DNA from: Micromonospora antibiotica
Lineage (GTDB): Bacteria > Actinomycetota > Actinomycetes > Mycobacteriales > Micromonosporaceae
DNA: 64,000 nt
Direction: 5' to 3'
Assembly: GCF_017599305.1 (NCBI RefSeq)
Contig: NZ_JAGFWR010000010.1
Location: forward strand, 148,092 to 212,091
Positions 52,078 to 60,424 of this stretch are shown piece after piece. Made by a program: the position numbers and the translations under genes. The notes beneath the pieces are model-generated. The model worked only from the letters and a program-made list of their open reading frames with translations, was not told the origin of the DNA and searched no databases. Numbering within the stretch: position 1 is the first letter of the stretch; every line of letters starts with the position of its first letter.

Positions 52078-53181
52078 TCAGGCCGGGGTGGGCAGGGTGG
52101 CCCGGCGGGCCCGGACGGCGGCCCCGAGGTGCTCCAGCACCTCCGCGGTGGTGTCCCAGTCGATGCAGGCGTCGGTGACCGACCGGCCGTAGGTCAGCTC
52201 CCGGGTCGGGTCCAGGTCCTGGCGGCCCTCCAGCAGGAAACTCTCCAACATGATGCCGACGATGCCGCGCTGACCGGCGGCGAGCTGGGCGGCCACGTCG
52301 GCGGCCACCCTCGGCTGGTTGCGGTGGTCCTTGCCGCTGTTGGCGTGGCTGGCGTCGACCACCAGCCGCTCCGGCAGCCCGGCCGCCCGCAGCAGGTCCA
52401 ACGCCCCGGCCACCGACTCGGCGTCGTAGTTGGGTCGGCCCCCGCCGCCGCGCAGCACCAGGTGCCCGTCGGCGTTGCCCCGGGTGTGCATGATCGCCGG
52501 GGTGCCGGAGACGTCGATGCCGGGGAAGACGTGCGGCACCCCGGCCGCCCGGATCGCGTCCACGGCGGTGCCGATGCTGCCGTCGGGGCGGTTCTTCATG
52601 CCGATCGGCATGGACAGGCCGGAGGCGAGCTGCCGGTGCACCTGGCTCTCCACCGTCCGGGCCCCGATCGCGCCCCAGGCCACCGTGTCGGCGATGTACT
52701 GCGGGGTGATCGGGTCGAGGAACTCGCAGCCCACCGGCAGCCCCAACCGGACCACGTCGCGCAGCAGCGCCCGCGCGGTACGCAGGCCGGTGTTCACGTC
52801 ACCGGAACCGTCAAGCGCCGGATCATTGATCAGGCCCTTCCAACCGACCGTGGAACGCGGCTTCTCGAAGTAGACCCGCATCACCACCAGCAGGTCGTCG
52901 GCGTGCCGGTCGGCGGCCTCACGCAGCAGGTGCGCGTACTCCAGTGCCGCCGCCGGGTCGTGCACCGAGCACGGGCCGACCACCACCAGCAGCCGGTCGT
53001 CGGCCCGGTCCAGCACCCGGCCGACGTCACGCCGACCGGCCAGCACGGCCGAGGCCAGCGGCGGGTCCAGGGGCAGCTCGTGCAGGAGCAGGGCGGGGGT
53101 GGTCAGCGGCACGACACGGTCGATCCGCTGGTCGATGACCGCGCCGTTGTCCGGGGTGGGCCCGTTGTCCGGGGTCGTCAC
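52078..53181 (-). CDS. 3-deoxy-7-phosphoheptulonate (DAHP) synthase, class I
   Basis: This 367-residue enzyme condenses phosphoenolpyruvate and erythrose 4-phosphate, the first step of aromatic amino-acid and chorismate synthesis. It shows VVGPCSVHDP, MRVYFEKPRSTVGWKGLINDP, GCEFLDPITPQYI, ESQVHRQLASGLSMPIGMKN, VDASHANSGKDHRNQ and GIMLESFLLEG, all class I (AroF/G/H-type) blocks. Many actinomycetes use the class II enzyme for primary metabolism, so this one may serve a secondary pathway or be feedback-independent. GTG at 53181 follows AAGGA; an upstream TTG would add 28 odd residues. The leader is structured (53226-53287). Confidence 0.95.
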   Translation of the reverse strand: MTTPDNGPTPDNGAVIDQRIDRVVPLTTPALLLHELPLDPPLASAVLAGRRDVGRVLDRADDRLLVVVGPCSVHDPAAALEYAHLLREAADRHADDLLVVMRVYFEKPRSTVGWKGLINDPALDGSGDVNTGLRTARALLRDVVRLGLPVGCEFLDPITPQYIADTVAWGAIGARTVESQVHRQLASGLSMPIGMKNRPDGSIGTAVDAIRAAGVPHVFPGIDVSGTPAIMHTRGNADGHLVLRGGGGRPNYDAESVAGALDLLRAAGLPERLVVDASHANSGKDHRNQPRVAADVAAQLAAGQRGIVGIMLESFLLEGRQDLDPTRELTYGRSVTDACIDWDTTAEVLEHLGAAVRARRATLPTPA

Positions 53182-53493
53182 GGTGGGAGTCCTTCCGCCG
53201 ACCGTGCCCGGGGCCGGTGCCCGGGTCGAGCCGGCTGCTCGTAAACAGAAGGGCAGGAAGCTCAAGGCTCCTGCCCGGCCGGCTCGAAACGCGGTGACGT
53301 CAGCTCATGGTGAGGTCACCGGCTCCGCAGCCGGCTGCCTAAACCATCGATACGTACGCGTCACGCCGGCAAGCGTACCCGACCGGAGGCAAGGACTCAT
53401 CCGCTCGTCGGCCCGTCCTCGTCTGACGTTCACCTCCGGCACCGCCACCGTCGGTAACTTCGGCGGCACCGCTCGCATCCCCCGGAGGTTCCG
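53182..53493. other. Divergent intergenic region with structured DAHP-synthase leader
   Basis: No gene is seen. On the minus strand a two-level hairpin lies close to the start: outer stem 53226-53235 with 53278-53287, inner stem 53251-53258 with 53269-53276. Further upstream, GTGAC...GTCAC at 53294-53319 encloses a minimal frame ATG-AGC-TGA. A 12-bp palindrome, GCAGCCGGCTGC, lies at 53327-53338. No known riboswitch pattern is seen. On the plus strand, CCCGGAGG lies just before the ATG at 53494. Confidence 0.55.
53226..53287 (-). promoter_or_regulatory. Stacked hairpin in DAHP synthase leader
   Basis: A 10-bp outer stem and an 8-bp inner stem fold the RNA 45-106 bases before the GTG. It may act as an attenuator or stabilise the transcript. 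No leader peptide rich in aromatic residues is visible, so classical attenuation is not supported. Confidence 0.5.
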
Positions 53494-54651
53494 ATGGACC
53501 GTCGTACCGTCCTGCGCGCCACCGTCGCCGGTGGGGCCGCCGCCTTCGCCGGCAGCCTCTGGTCCGGCGCCGCGTCCGCCGCACCGGCCCAGCCCGGCAC
53601 CGGCCCCTACGGGCCGCTCGGCAGCGCCGACGGCAACGGCATCCAACTCCCCGCCGGCTTCACCAGCCGGGTGGTCGCCCGCTCCCGGCAGACGGTGCCC
53701 GGCACCTCGTACACCTGGCATCCCGCGCCCGACGGCGGGGCCTGCTTCGCCGCCGGCACCGGCTGGATCTACGTCTCCAACTCGGAGGTCACCCCCAGCG
53801 GCGGCGCGTCGGCGGTGCGGTTCGCCGCCGACGGCACGGTCACCTCCGCGTACCGCATCCTGTCCGGCACCAACCAGAACTGCGCCGGTGGCGCGACCCC
53901 GTGGGGCACCTGGCTGTCCTGCGAGGAGACCAGCCGGGGCTTCGTCTACGAGACCTACCCGCAGGGCGGCACCGCCGCGGTGCAGCGCCCCGCGCTGGGC
54001 CGGTTCAAACACGAGGCGGCGGCGGCCGACCCGGCCCGCCAGGTGATCTACCTGACCGAGGACGAGACCGACGGCTGCTTCTACCGGTTCCGCCCCACCG
54101 TCTGGGGCGACCTCTCCGCCGGCACCCTGGAGGTACTGGTCGCCGGCACCGCCACCAGCGGCCCGGTGAGCTGGGCCCGGGTGCCCGACCCGGACGGCTC
54201 GCCGACGGCCACCCGCAACCAGGTCGCCGGGGCGAAGCGGTTCACCGGCGGCGAGGGCTGCTGGTACGCCGACGGCACCTGCTGGTTCACCACCAAGGGC
54301 GACAACCGGGTCTGGGCGTACGACGCGGTCGGCCAGCGCATCGACCTCGCGTACGACGACTCGCTGGTGACCGGTGGCGCCGCCCCGCTGACCGGGGTGG
54401 ACAACATCACCGGCACCCGCTCCGGTGACCTCTACGTCGCCGAGGACGGCGGCAACATGGAGATCAACCTGATCACCCCGAGCGGGGTGGTGACGCCGTT
54501 CCTGCGGATCACCGGGCAGTCCTCCTCGGAGATCACCGGGCCGGCGTTCTCCCCCGACGGCAGCCGGCTCTACTTTTCCTCCCAGCGCGGCACGGCCGGC
54601 CTCTCCGCCGGTGGCATCACCTACGAGGTACGCGGCCCGTTCCGTTCCTGA
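53494..54651 (+). CDS. Tat-exported PhoX-like phosphatase (DUF839)
   Basis: This 385-residue protein has a twin-arginine signal (MDRRTVLRATVAGGAAAFAG, cleavage near ASA, about 30) and a beta-propeller of the PhoX/DUF839 family: VYVSNSE-type strands, GGATPWGTWLSCEETSRGFVYE, KHEAAAADPARQVIYLTEDETDGCFYRF, GGEGCWYADGTCWFTTKGDNRVWAYD and VDNITGTRSGDLYVAEDGGNMEI. PhoX enzymes hydrolyse phosphate esters outside the cell with iron and calcium. At 385 residues it is shorter than classic PhoX, so the substrate may differ. It is divergent from the DAHP synthase gene. Confidence 0.9.
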   Translation: MDRRTVLRATVAGGAAAFAGSLWSGAASAAPAQPGTGPYGPLGSADGNGIQLPAGFTSRVVARSRQTVPGTSYTWHPAPDGGACFAAGTGWIYVSNSEVTPSGGASAVRFAADGTVTSAYRILSGTNQNCAGGATPWGTWLSCEETSRGFVYETYPQGGTAAVQRPALGRFKHEAAAADPARQVIYLTEDETDGCFYRFRPTVWGDLSAGTLEVLVAGTATSGPVSWARVPDPDGSPTATRNQVAGAKRFTGGEGCWYADGTCWFTTKGDNRVWAYDAVGQRIDLAYDDSLVTGGAAPLTGVDNITGTRSGDLYVAEDGGNMEINLITPSGVVTPFLRITGQSSSEITGPAFSPDGSRLYFSSQRGTAGLSAGGITYEVRGPFRS

Positions 54652-55152
54652 CCCCGCCCGCCCCCGCCCCGCCTCCCGCCCTACGCCTCGCCCCGTCCAC
54701 CCTGCGTCCCGCCCTGCCCCGCCCTGCGCCTCACGCCTCGCCCTGCCCCGCCTTTCGCCCTGCCCGCCCTGCGCGCCCCGCCCCGCTCCACCCTCGCGAC
54801 CACCCTTTTGTCCGCCCTGCGCGCGGCCCCGCCTCCCGTCCCACCCGAATCCATGATCATCACGCGTGGTCTTCGTTGATGATCGTGCTCGAACCAGGAT
54901 GTAGTGGCCTCGGGTCAGTGAGAGGCCACTACATCCTGGTTCGAGGGTGATCTTGGGCGGTGGGGTCACGGTGGGGGGAGGGGATGACCTTGGGCGGCGA
55001 GGGCGGGGCGGGCAGGGCGAGGGGCGGGGCAGGGCGAGGGGCGGGGTGGGCCGGGTTCGAGGCGGTGTCCGGGTGGCATGTGTGAAGGTTCGTTGCGGGT
55101 GGGGGAGTTTGTGGCGTGGCGGGGGCGTCGATGGGGTATCGACATCGACATG
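54652..55152. other. Gene-free region with large inverted repeats, 500 bp
   Basis: No gene is seen. The first 190 bases are a pyrimidine-rich run of CCCGCCCTGCGCC-type repeats with strong strand asymmetry. Then come GATCATC/GATGATC repeats (54855-54884), the 23-bp perfect hairpin at 54888-54945 and a G-rich run (54955-55130). Confidence 0.6.
54888..54945. repeat. Perfect 23-bp hairpin, REP-like
   Basis: Arms 54888-54910 and 54923-54945 are perfectly complementary (CTCGAACCAGGATGTAGTGG and on) with a 12-base loop. GATC runs flank it on both sides, and GATCATC...GATGATC lies just upstream. The AT content is higher than the surroundings. It may be a dispersed intergenic element, a terminator for the PhoX-like gene, or the core of a small RNA. 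Confidence 0.75.
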
Positions 55153-55368
55153 ATGACCCACGAGCAGAGCGACCAGGAACGGGTGGAGTCCCGGGCCCAC
55201 CTGCTGCCCGAGGAGGCGGCGGTCGGCAGCGACGACCCGCAGGCCCAGGCCGAGGCGATCCTCGCCGAGTCGGATCTCCGCGAGGCCGACCAGGGGGCCG
55301 CCCCCGACACGGTGCTGGAACACCGCACCTCCGAAGAGACCGTGCCCCCGATCGAACCCCCCGACTGA
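55153..55368 (+). CDS. Small acidic hypothetical protein
   Basis: This 71-residue protein (MTHEQSDQERVESRAHLLPEEAAVGSDDPQAQAEAILAESDLREADQGAAPD...) is acidic and probably helical in the middle (AQAEAILAESDLREA). The pattern is a common small actinobacterial protein whose function is unknown. ATG at 55153 is preceded by a weak site; ATG at 55150 is adjacent. Confidence 0.65.
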   Translation: MTHEQSDQERVESRAHLLPEEAAVGSDDPQAQAEAILAESDLREADQGAAPDTVLEHRTSEETVPPIEPPD

Positions 55369-55724
55369 CCCGCCCGACTGCCGCCAGACTGACCCGCCCG
55401 GCGCCCCGCCCCGCCCCGCCCCGGCCGCCGCCCTGTTCCTGTCCACGGCTCACCAGTCCAGTCCCGTCCTGATCCGCTCCGTACCGCGTTGGCCCGTTCC
55501 AGTCCCGTCCTGATCGAAAGCGGGAAGCGGGAAGCGGGATGGCCGGGGCGAGGGGCGGCCGGGCGGTCAGGAGCGGGATGGCCGGGGTGCGGGGCGGCGG
55601 GGGCGAGGGCGGTCGGGGCAAGAGATGATCAGGGCAAGAGGTGGTCGGGAGTGGGGTGGCGGCGCGGCGTGGTCGGGTGACGACACGTCGCCATCGCGAC
55701 CTGGAGATCGGATAGCGTCGGGTC
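55369..55724. other. Low-complexity intergenic region, 355 bp
   Basis: No gene is seen. It holds runs such as CCCCGCCCCGCCCC and repeats of GATCAGGGCAAGAG-type sequence, with GATCG... just before the M16 gene. A TAGCGT box lies at 55713-55718. Confidence 0.5.
55713..55718 (+). promoter_or_regulatory. -10 box of M16 peptidase gene
   Basis: TAGCGT lies 6 bases before the ATG at 55725, so the transcript is probably leaderless. No ribosome-binding site is seen, which agrees. Confidence 0.55.
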
Positions 55725-57017
55725 ATGCCCGACAGCGGTTACCCCTGGCCCATCGAGACGACCCGACTGGACAACGGCCTGCGCGTGGTGGTGAGCGAGG
55801 ACCGCACCGCCCCGGCGGTCGCGGTCAACCTCTGGTACGACGTGGGCTCCCGCCACGAGCCGGCGGGCCAGACCGGCTTCGCCCACCTCTTCGAGCACCT
55901 GATGTTCGAGGGCTCGGTCAACGTCGCCAAGACCGAACACATGAAACTGATCCAGGGTTCCGGTGGCTCACTCAACGCCACCACCAACCCGGACCGCACG
56001 AACTACTTCGAGACCGTCCCGGCCGAGCATCTGGAACTGGCCCTGTGGCTGGAGGCCGACCGGATGGGCGGTCTGGTCCCCGCGCTGACCCAGCACACCC
56101 TGGACAACCAGCGGGACGTGGTCAAGAACGAGCGTCGACAGCGCTACGAGAACGTCCCGTACGGCGACGCGTGGCTGCGGCTGCTCCCGCTGCTCTATCC
56201 GCCGGGGCACCCTTACCACCACGCGACGATCGGGTCGATGGCCGACCTGAACGCCGCCGACCTGGCCACCTTCCAGGCGTTCCACCAGACCTACTACGCG
56301 CCGGACAACGCCGTGCTCACCGTGGTCGGCGACGCCACCGCCGCCGAGGTGTTCGCGCTGGCGCAGCGGTACTTCGGGGCGATCCCGGCCCGTGGGGACA
56401 TCCCCGCCGCGCCGGACGGCCACACCGTCGCCCGCACCGGTCGGCCCGCCGTCGAGACGGTCACCGCCGAGGTGCCGGCCGCCCGGGTGTACGTCGCGCA
56501 CCGCACCCACCCGTTCGGCAGCCCCGGCTACGACGTGGCCACGGTGGCCGCCACCGTGCTCGGCAGCGGCCGGGGCAGCCGGCTCTACCAGCGGCTCGCC
56601 GACGGCGAACGGCTCGCCCAACCGGACCTGGTCGGCGCGTACGGGGTGGATCTGGCGCACGCCCCGGCACCGGTGATCGCCACCGCCACCGCCCGCCCCG
56701 GGGTGAGCGCGCAACGGCTCGCCGCAGGGGTCGCCGAGGTGGTCGACGAACTCGCCACCGTGCCGGTCACCGCCACCGAGCTGGACCGGGCCAAGGCGCT
56801 GCTCAGCACCGCGTGGTGGCGGCAGATGGCCACGGTGGACGGCCGGGCCGACGCCCTCGGCCGGTACGCCACCCAGTTCGGCGACCCGGCGAAGACCGCC
56901 GACCGGCTGCCCGGCTGGCTGTCGGTGACCGCCGGGCAGATCGCCGAGCTGGCCGCCGACCTGCTCACCCCCACCGACCGGGTGACCCTGACCTACCTGC
57001 CGGAGGAGACCTCATGA
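55725..57017 (+). CDS. M16 zinc peptidase, catalytic subunit
   Basis: This 430-residue protein is a pitrilysin-family peptidase. The zinc site HxxEH is complete (H54-L-F-E57-H58 in HLFEHLMFEGS), with the distal Glu in VVKNERRQRYEN. The second half holds the inactive-like repeat. The ATG at 55725 is 6 bases after a TAGCGT box. It overlaps the next gene by 4 bases (ATGA), so it works as a pair with a non-catalytic partner. There is no signal peptide, so it is cytoplasmic or membrane-side; these proteins degrade small peptides or process a pro-peptide. Confidence 0.93.
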   Translation: MPDSGYPWPIETTRLDNGLRVVVSEDRTAPAVAVNLWYDVGSRHEPAGQTGFAHLFEHLMFEGSVNVAKTEHMKLIQGSGGSLNATTNPDRTNYFETVPAEHLELALWLEADRMGGLVPALTQHTLDNQRDVVKNERRQRYENVPYGDAWLRLLPLLYPPGHPYHHATIGSMADLNAADLATFQAFHQTYYAPDNAVLTVVGDATAAEVFALAQRYFGAIPARGDIPAAPDGHTVARTGRPAVETVTAEVPAARVYVAHRTHPFGSPGYDVATVAATVLGSGRGSRLYQRLADGERLAQPDLVGAYGVDLAHAPAPVIATATARPGVSAQRLAAGVAEVVDELATVPVTATELDRAKALLSTAWWRQMATVDGRADALGRYATQFGDPAKTADRLPGWLSVTAGQIAELAADLLTPTDRVTLTYLPEETS

Positions 57018-58360
57018 CGCTGATCACCACCCGGCCGGGCCCGGGCACCGCCCGCCCGTACCGGTTCCCGACGGTGGTCCGGCGGGACGTCGCCGGTGGC
57101 CGGGTGGTCGCCGCGCACCTGCCCGGCCAGAATCTCGCCGTGGCGCTGCTGCTGCTCGACGCGGGCGCCGGCCGGGAACCGGTGGGCAAGGAGGGGCTCG
57201 GCGCGGTGCTGGCCAAGGCGTTGGAGGAGGGCACCGCGCACCGGGACGCCACCGGTTTCGCGCTGGCCGTCGAGGGCCTCGGCACCGAACTGGCCACCGG
57301 CCTGGACTGGGACACCTTCCAGGTCAGCGTGCAGGTGCCGGTGGACCGCCTCGGCGCGGCCGTGGAGTTGCTCGCCGAGGCGGTGCGGACTCCCCGGCTC
57401 GACCCGGACGACGTGCGTCGGGTCCGCGACGACGAGGCGACCGCGTTGCGGATGGACTGGGCCAACCCCGGCCCGCGCGCCGACGCGGTGTTGCGCGCCG
57501 ACCTGTTCGGTGCGCAGCACCGGTGGGGCCGTCCGCTGTACGGCGACCCCGACTCGGTGGCCGGGCTGGACGTGGAGGACGTCACCGTCTTCCACTCCGA
57601 GTGGTTCCTGCGCCCCGGCACCCTGGTCGTCGCCGGTGACCTGGACCGGCTCGACCTGGACGCGTTGGGCGCGGCGGCCTTCGCCGGCACCGGCGGCGGT
57701 CCCGTCGAGCGGGGCGGCCCGATCGAGGTGCCGTTGCCCACCGGCCGGCGGATCATCCTGGTGGACCGGCCCGGGTCGGTGCAGTCCACGCTGCGGCTGG
57801 GGCACCCGGCGCCGCACCGCGCCCACCCCGACCACGTGCCGATGACGCTCGCCGGCACCGTGCTGGGTGGGGCGTTCACCTCCCGCCTCAATCACCTGAT
57901 CCGCGAGGTACGCGGCTACACGTACGGCATCCGGGGCGACTTCGCCTCGTCCCGCCGGTTCGGCCGGTTCGCGGTCAGCTCCGGGGTGCAGACGGCGGTG
58001 ACCGCGCCGGCCCTGGTCGAGGCGGTCGGCGAGATCACCCGTACCCGGGTGGGTGGGGTGACCGAGGACGAGCTGGCGGTGGCCCGGTTCTGGCGGGCGG
58101 GCCAGCTCTCGGTCGAGTTGCAGAGCCCGCGGGCGATCGCCTCGGCGTTGACCACCCTGGTCGTGCACGACCTGCCCGACGACTACCACGCCCGGTTGCG
58201 GGAGGCGTTGCTCGCCGCCGACGTGGCGCAGGTCTCCGCCGCTGCCGCCACCCACCTGCACCCGGAGGCGTTGACCCTGGTCATCGAGGGCGACGCGGCA
58301 CTGATCCGCGACGAACTGGTCGCCTCCGGCCTCGGCGAGGTGACCGACCACGTCGGTTGA
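57014..58360 (+). CDS. M16-like protein, non-catalytic subunit
   Basis: This 448-residue protein has the M16 fold but the HxxEH is gone: the corresponding region reads LGAVLAKALEEGT. RDDEATALRMDW and VRGYTYGIRGDFASSRRFGRFAVSSGVQT, which matches the R/Y pair of the C-terminal half that binds substrate, are kept. The subunit completes the chamber of the active partner. ATG at 57014 overlaps the partner's stop by 4 bases. Confidence 0.92.
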   Translation: MTLITTRPGPGTARPYRFPTVVRRDVAGGRVVAAHLPGQNLAVALLLLDAGAGREPVGKEGLGAVLAKALEEGTAHRDATGFALAVEGLGTELATGLDWDTFQVSVQVPVDRLGAAVELLAEAVRTPRLDPDDVRRVRDDEATALRMDWANPGPRADAVLRADLFGAQHRWGRPLYGDPDSVAGLDVEDVTVFHSEWFLRPGTLVVAGDLDRLDLDALGAAAFAGTGGGPVERGGPIEVPLPTGRRIILVDRPGSVQSTLRLGHPAPHRAHPDHVPMTLAGTVLGGAFTSRLNHLIREVRGYTYGIRGDFASSRRFGRFAVSSGVQTAVTAPALVEAVGEITRTRVGGVTEDELAVARFWRAGQLSVELQSPRAIASALTTLVVHDLPDDYHARLREALLAADVAQVSAAAATHLHPEALTLVIEGDAALIRDELVASGLGEVTDHVG

Positions 58361-58560
58361 CCGGCCGTCGGTGCCCGGGGCGGTGTGATTCCGGTCGCGT
58401 CGCCCCGGGCGGGCCGGGCCCGGCCGGCGGCGCGGATGCTGCGGCCGGACGGCCCGGTCGCGGCCGATCCTGCGGGAGTTCGGGGCGTACCGTCGGGTGG
58501 TTTGCGGTCCGGTGGCCGGCCGGGGCGGCGGCCCGACGGGCGGGCGGTGACCCGGGCGGT

Positions 58561-58574
58561 GGGAAACGTTTCCC
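58561..58574. promoter_or_regulatory. Perfect palindrome GGGAAACGTTTCCC upstream of asd
   Basis: A perfect 14-bp palindrome with centre CG lies 34 bases before the asd ATG and covers the -35 area of the predicted promoter. It looks like a LacI/GalR-type operator (GAAACGTTTC core). Confidence 0.6.
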
Positions 58575-58594
58575 GCCGTGGGCCTGCGGCTGGG

Positions 58595-58600
58595 TAGCCT
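58595..58600 (+). promoter_or_regulatory. -10 box of asd
   Basis: TAGCCT lies 7 bases before the ATG at 58608, suggesting a leaderless transcript. Confidence 0.5.
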
Positions 58601-58607
58601 CGCGGGC

Positions 58608-59633
58608 ATGAGGATCGGCATTGTGGGAGCCACCGGCCAGGTCGGTGGGGTCATGCGGCAGGTGCTGGCGGAACGCGAGTTCCCGGCGGAGCAGGTGCGG
58701 TTGTTCGCCTCGGCCCGGTCGGCCGGGCGCACTCTGCCCTGGCGGGACGGCGAGGTCGCGGTGGAGGACGCGGCGACCGCCGACTACTCCGGGCTGGACA
58801 TCGTGCTCTTCTCCGCCGGCAAGGGCACCGCGAAGGAACTGGCCCCCCGGGTCGCCGCGACCGGCGCGGTGGTGATCGACAACTCGTCGGCGTTCCGCAC
58901 CGACCCGCAGGTGCCGCTGGTCGTCGCCGAGGTCAACCCGCACGCGCTCGCCGACCGGCCGAAGGGCATCGTCGCCAACCCGAACTGCACCACGATGGCC
59001 GCGATGCCGGTGCTGCGCCCGCTGCACGACGAGGCCGGGCTGATCAGCCTGGTCGTCGCCACCTACCAGGCGGTCTCCGGGGCCGGCCTGGCCGGGGTCG
59101 CCGAGCTGGACGAGCAGGTCCGCAAGGTCGTCGAGGGGGCCACCGCACTGGCCCACGACGGGTCGGCCGTGGAGTTCCCCGCGCCGCGCTCCTTCGCCCG
59201 GCCGATCGCCTTCAACGTGCTCCCGCTGGCCGGTTCGATCGTCGACGACGGCTCGTTCGAGACCGACGAGGAGCAGAAGCTGCGCCACGAGAGCCGCAAG
59301 ATCCTGGAGATCCCCGAGCTGAAGGTCTCCGGCACCTGCGTCCGGGTGCCCGTGTTCACCGGCCACTCGTTGCAGATCAACGCCCGGTTCGCCCGGCCGA
59401 TCACCCCGCAGCGGGCCCGGGAGCTGCTCGACGGTGCGCCCGGGGTGGCCCTGTCGGACATCCCGACGCCGTTGCAGGCGGCCGGCCAGGACCCGACCTT
59501 CGTCGGCCGGCTGCGCGCCGACGAGACCGTCGAGCACGGCCTGGCGCTGTTCTGCGCCAACGACAACCTGCGCAAGGGCGCCGCGTTGAACGCGGTGCAG
59601 CTCGCCGAGCTGGTCGCCGCCGAGCTGCGTTGA
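58608..59633 (+). CDS. asd: Aspartate-semialdehyde dehydrogenase
   Basis: This 341-residue enzyme reduces aspartyl phosphate to the semialdehyde for lysine, threonine, methionine and diaminopimelate synthesis. It shows the NADP-binding start IGIVGATGQVGGVMRQVLAER, FSAGKGTAKELAP, the active-site Cys in NPNCTTM (C127), EEQKLRHESRKILEIPEL with the active His region and VPVFTGHSLQINARF. ATG at 58608 is chosen by homology and by the -10 box 7 bases upstream. No lysC is adjacent, although the two are often together in actinobacteria. Just past the stop lies a tandem repeat built from a gene-end-like sequence. Confidence 0.96.
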   Translation: MRIGIVGATGQVGGVMRQVLAEREFPAEQVRLFASARSAGRTLPWRDGEVAVEDAATADYSGLDIVLFSAGKGTAKELAPRVAATGAVVIDNSSAFRTDPQVPLVVAEVNPHALADRPKGIVANPNCTTMAAMPVLRPLHDEAGLISLVVATYQAVSGAGLAGVAELDEQVRKVVEGATALAHDGSAVEFPAPRSFARPIAFNVLPLAGSIVDDGSFETDEEQKLRHESRKILEIPELKVSGTCVRVPVFTGHSLQINARFARPITPQRARELLDGAPGVALSDIPTPLQAAGQDPTFVGRLRADETVEHGLALFCANDNLRKGAALNAVQLAELVAAELR

Positions 59634-59730
59634 CGGTCGCGGAGCTGGACTGACGGTCGCCGGGCTGCGCTGGTGGTCGCGGAGCTGGACTGACGGTCGC
59701 CGGGCTGGACTGACGGCTGCCGGGCTGCGC
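59631..59730 (+). repeat. 20-bp tandem repeat, five copies, at the asd 3' end
   Basis: Units at 59631, 59651, 59671, 59691 and 59711 follow the pattern TGACGGTCGC then CGGGCTGCGC or GGAGCTGGAC. The unit resembles the last coding bases and stop of asd (GTCGCCGCCGAGCTGCGTTGA), as if the gene end had been amplified. Confidence 0.9.
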
Positions 59731-59797
59731 TGAGCGGGGTGTTACCTGCTCGGGGCCGGCGGGTAGACCGCCGTGCCGACACCGAGAGGGGAGCACC

Positions 59798-60214
59798 ATG
59801 ACAACGGTCGGAGAGTTCATGACGACCCGGTTGGTGACGATGGACGGCAACGACACCCTCGCCGCCGCCGCGCAGGAGATGCGGGACAGCGCCATCGGTG
59901 ACGTGGTGGTGACCAACGGTGATGACGTGGTGGGGATCGTGACGGACCGGGACATCACGGTCCGGGGGGTGGCCCAGGATCTGGACCCGAACCGGACCCG
60001 GCTCAGCGAGATCACCAGCCGGGACGTGATCACGGTCAGCCAGTACGACGACGCGGTCGCCGCCGCCGACCTGATGCGCACCTACGCCGTACGCCGGCTG
60101 CCGGTGGTGGACGACGGTCGGCTGGTGGGCCTGGTGTCGATGGGTGATCTCGCGGTGGAGCGGGAACCCCAGTCGGTGCTCGCGGACATCAGCGCCGACG
60201 ACCCCAACAACTGA
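59798..60214 (+). CDS. Two-CBS-domain protein
   Basis: This 138-residue protein is a pair of CBS domains (about 5-65 and 72-130): TVGEFMTTRLVTMDGNDTLAAAAQEMRDSAIGDVVVTNGDDVVGIVTDRDITVRG and SEITSRDVITVSQYDDAVAAADLMRTYAVRRLPVVDDGRLVGLVSMGDLAVE. CBS pairs bind AMP, ATP or related ligands; in actinobacteria such stand-alone proteins are often stress-linked. ATG at 59798 follows GAGGGGAGC. A terminator-like palindrome follows. Confidence 0.95.
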   Translation: MTTVGEFMTTRLVTMDGNDTLAAAAQEMRDSAIGDVVVTNGDDVVGIVTDRDITVRGVAQDLDPNRTRLSEITSRDVITVSQYDDAVAAADLMRTYAVRRLPVVDDGRLVGLVSMGDLAVEREPQSVLADISADDPNN

Positions 60215-60229
60215 CCTGCCGCCACGGCC

Positions 60230-60269
60230 ACGACGCCGGCCCCCGGGAACCTCCGGGGGCCGGCGTCGT
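60230..60269. terminator. Terminator after CBS gene
   Basis: Arms 60230-60246 and 60253-60269 form a perfect 17-bp stem with a 6-base loop, 15 bases after the CBS stop. Confidence 0.8.
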
Positions 60270-60424
60270 CGCTGTCTACGGGTGCCGCTGGCCGCCCTCC
60301 GCCGGGTGGGGCCGGGCCGGCCGCCGGGCGGGTCCTCACCCGATCCGGGCGAGGTTGGCGGCGGGCCCGGCGGGCACCCGGTGCGGGTACTGGCAGGCGC
60401 ATGGACGACGGGGGAGAGGGCCCG

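Noticed and set aside
53181..53265. Longer DAHP synthase starting at the upstream TTG
   Set aside because: The extra residues are unlike the family, the TTG is only 2 bases from the possible ribosome-binding site, and the GTG at 53181 has a good AAGGA site.
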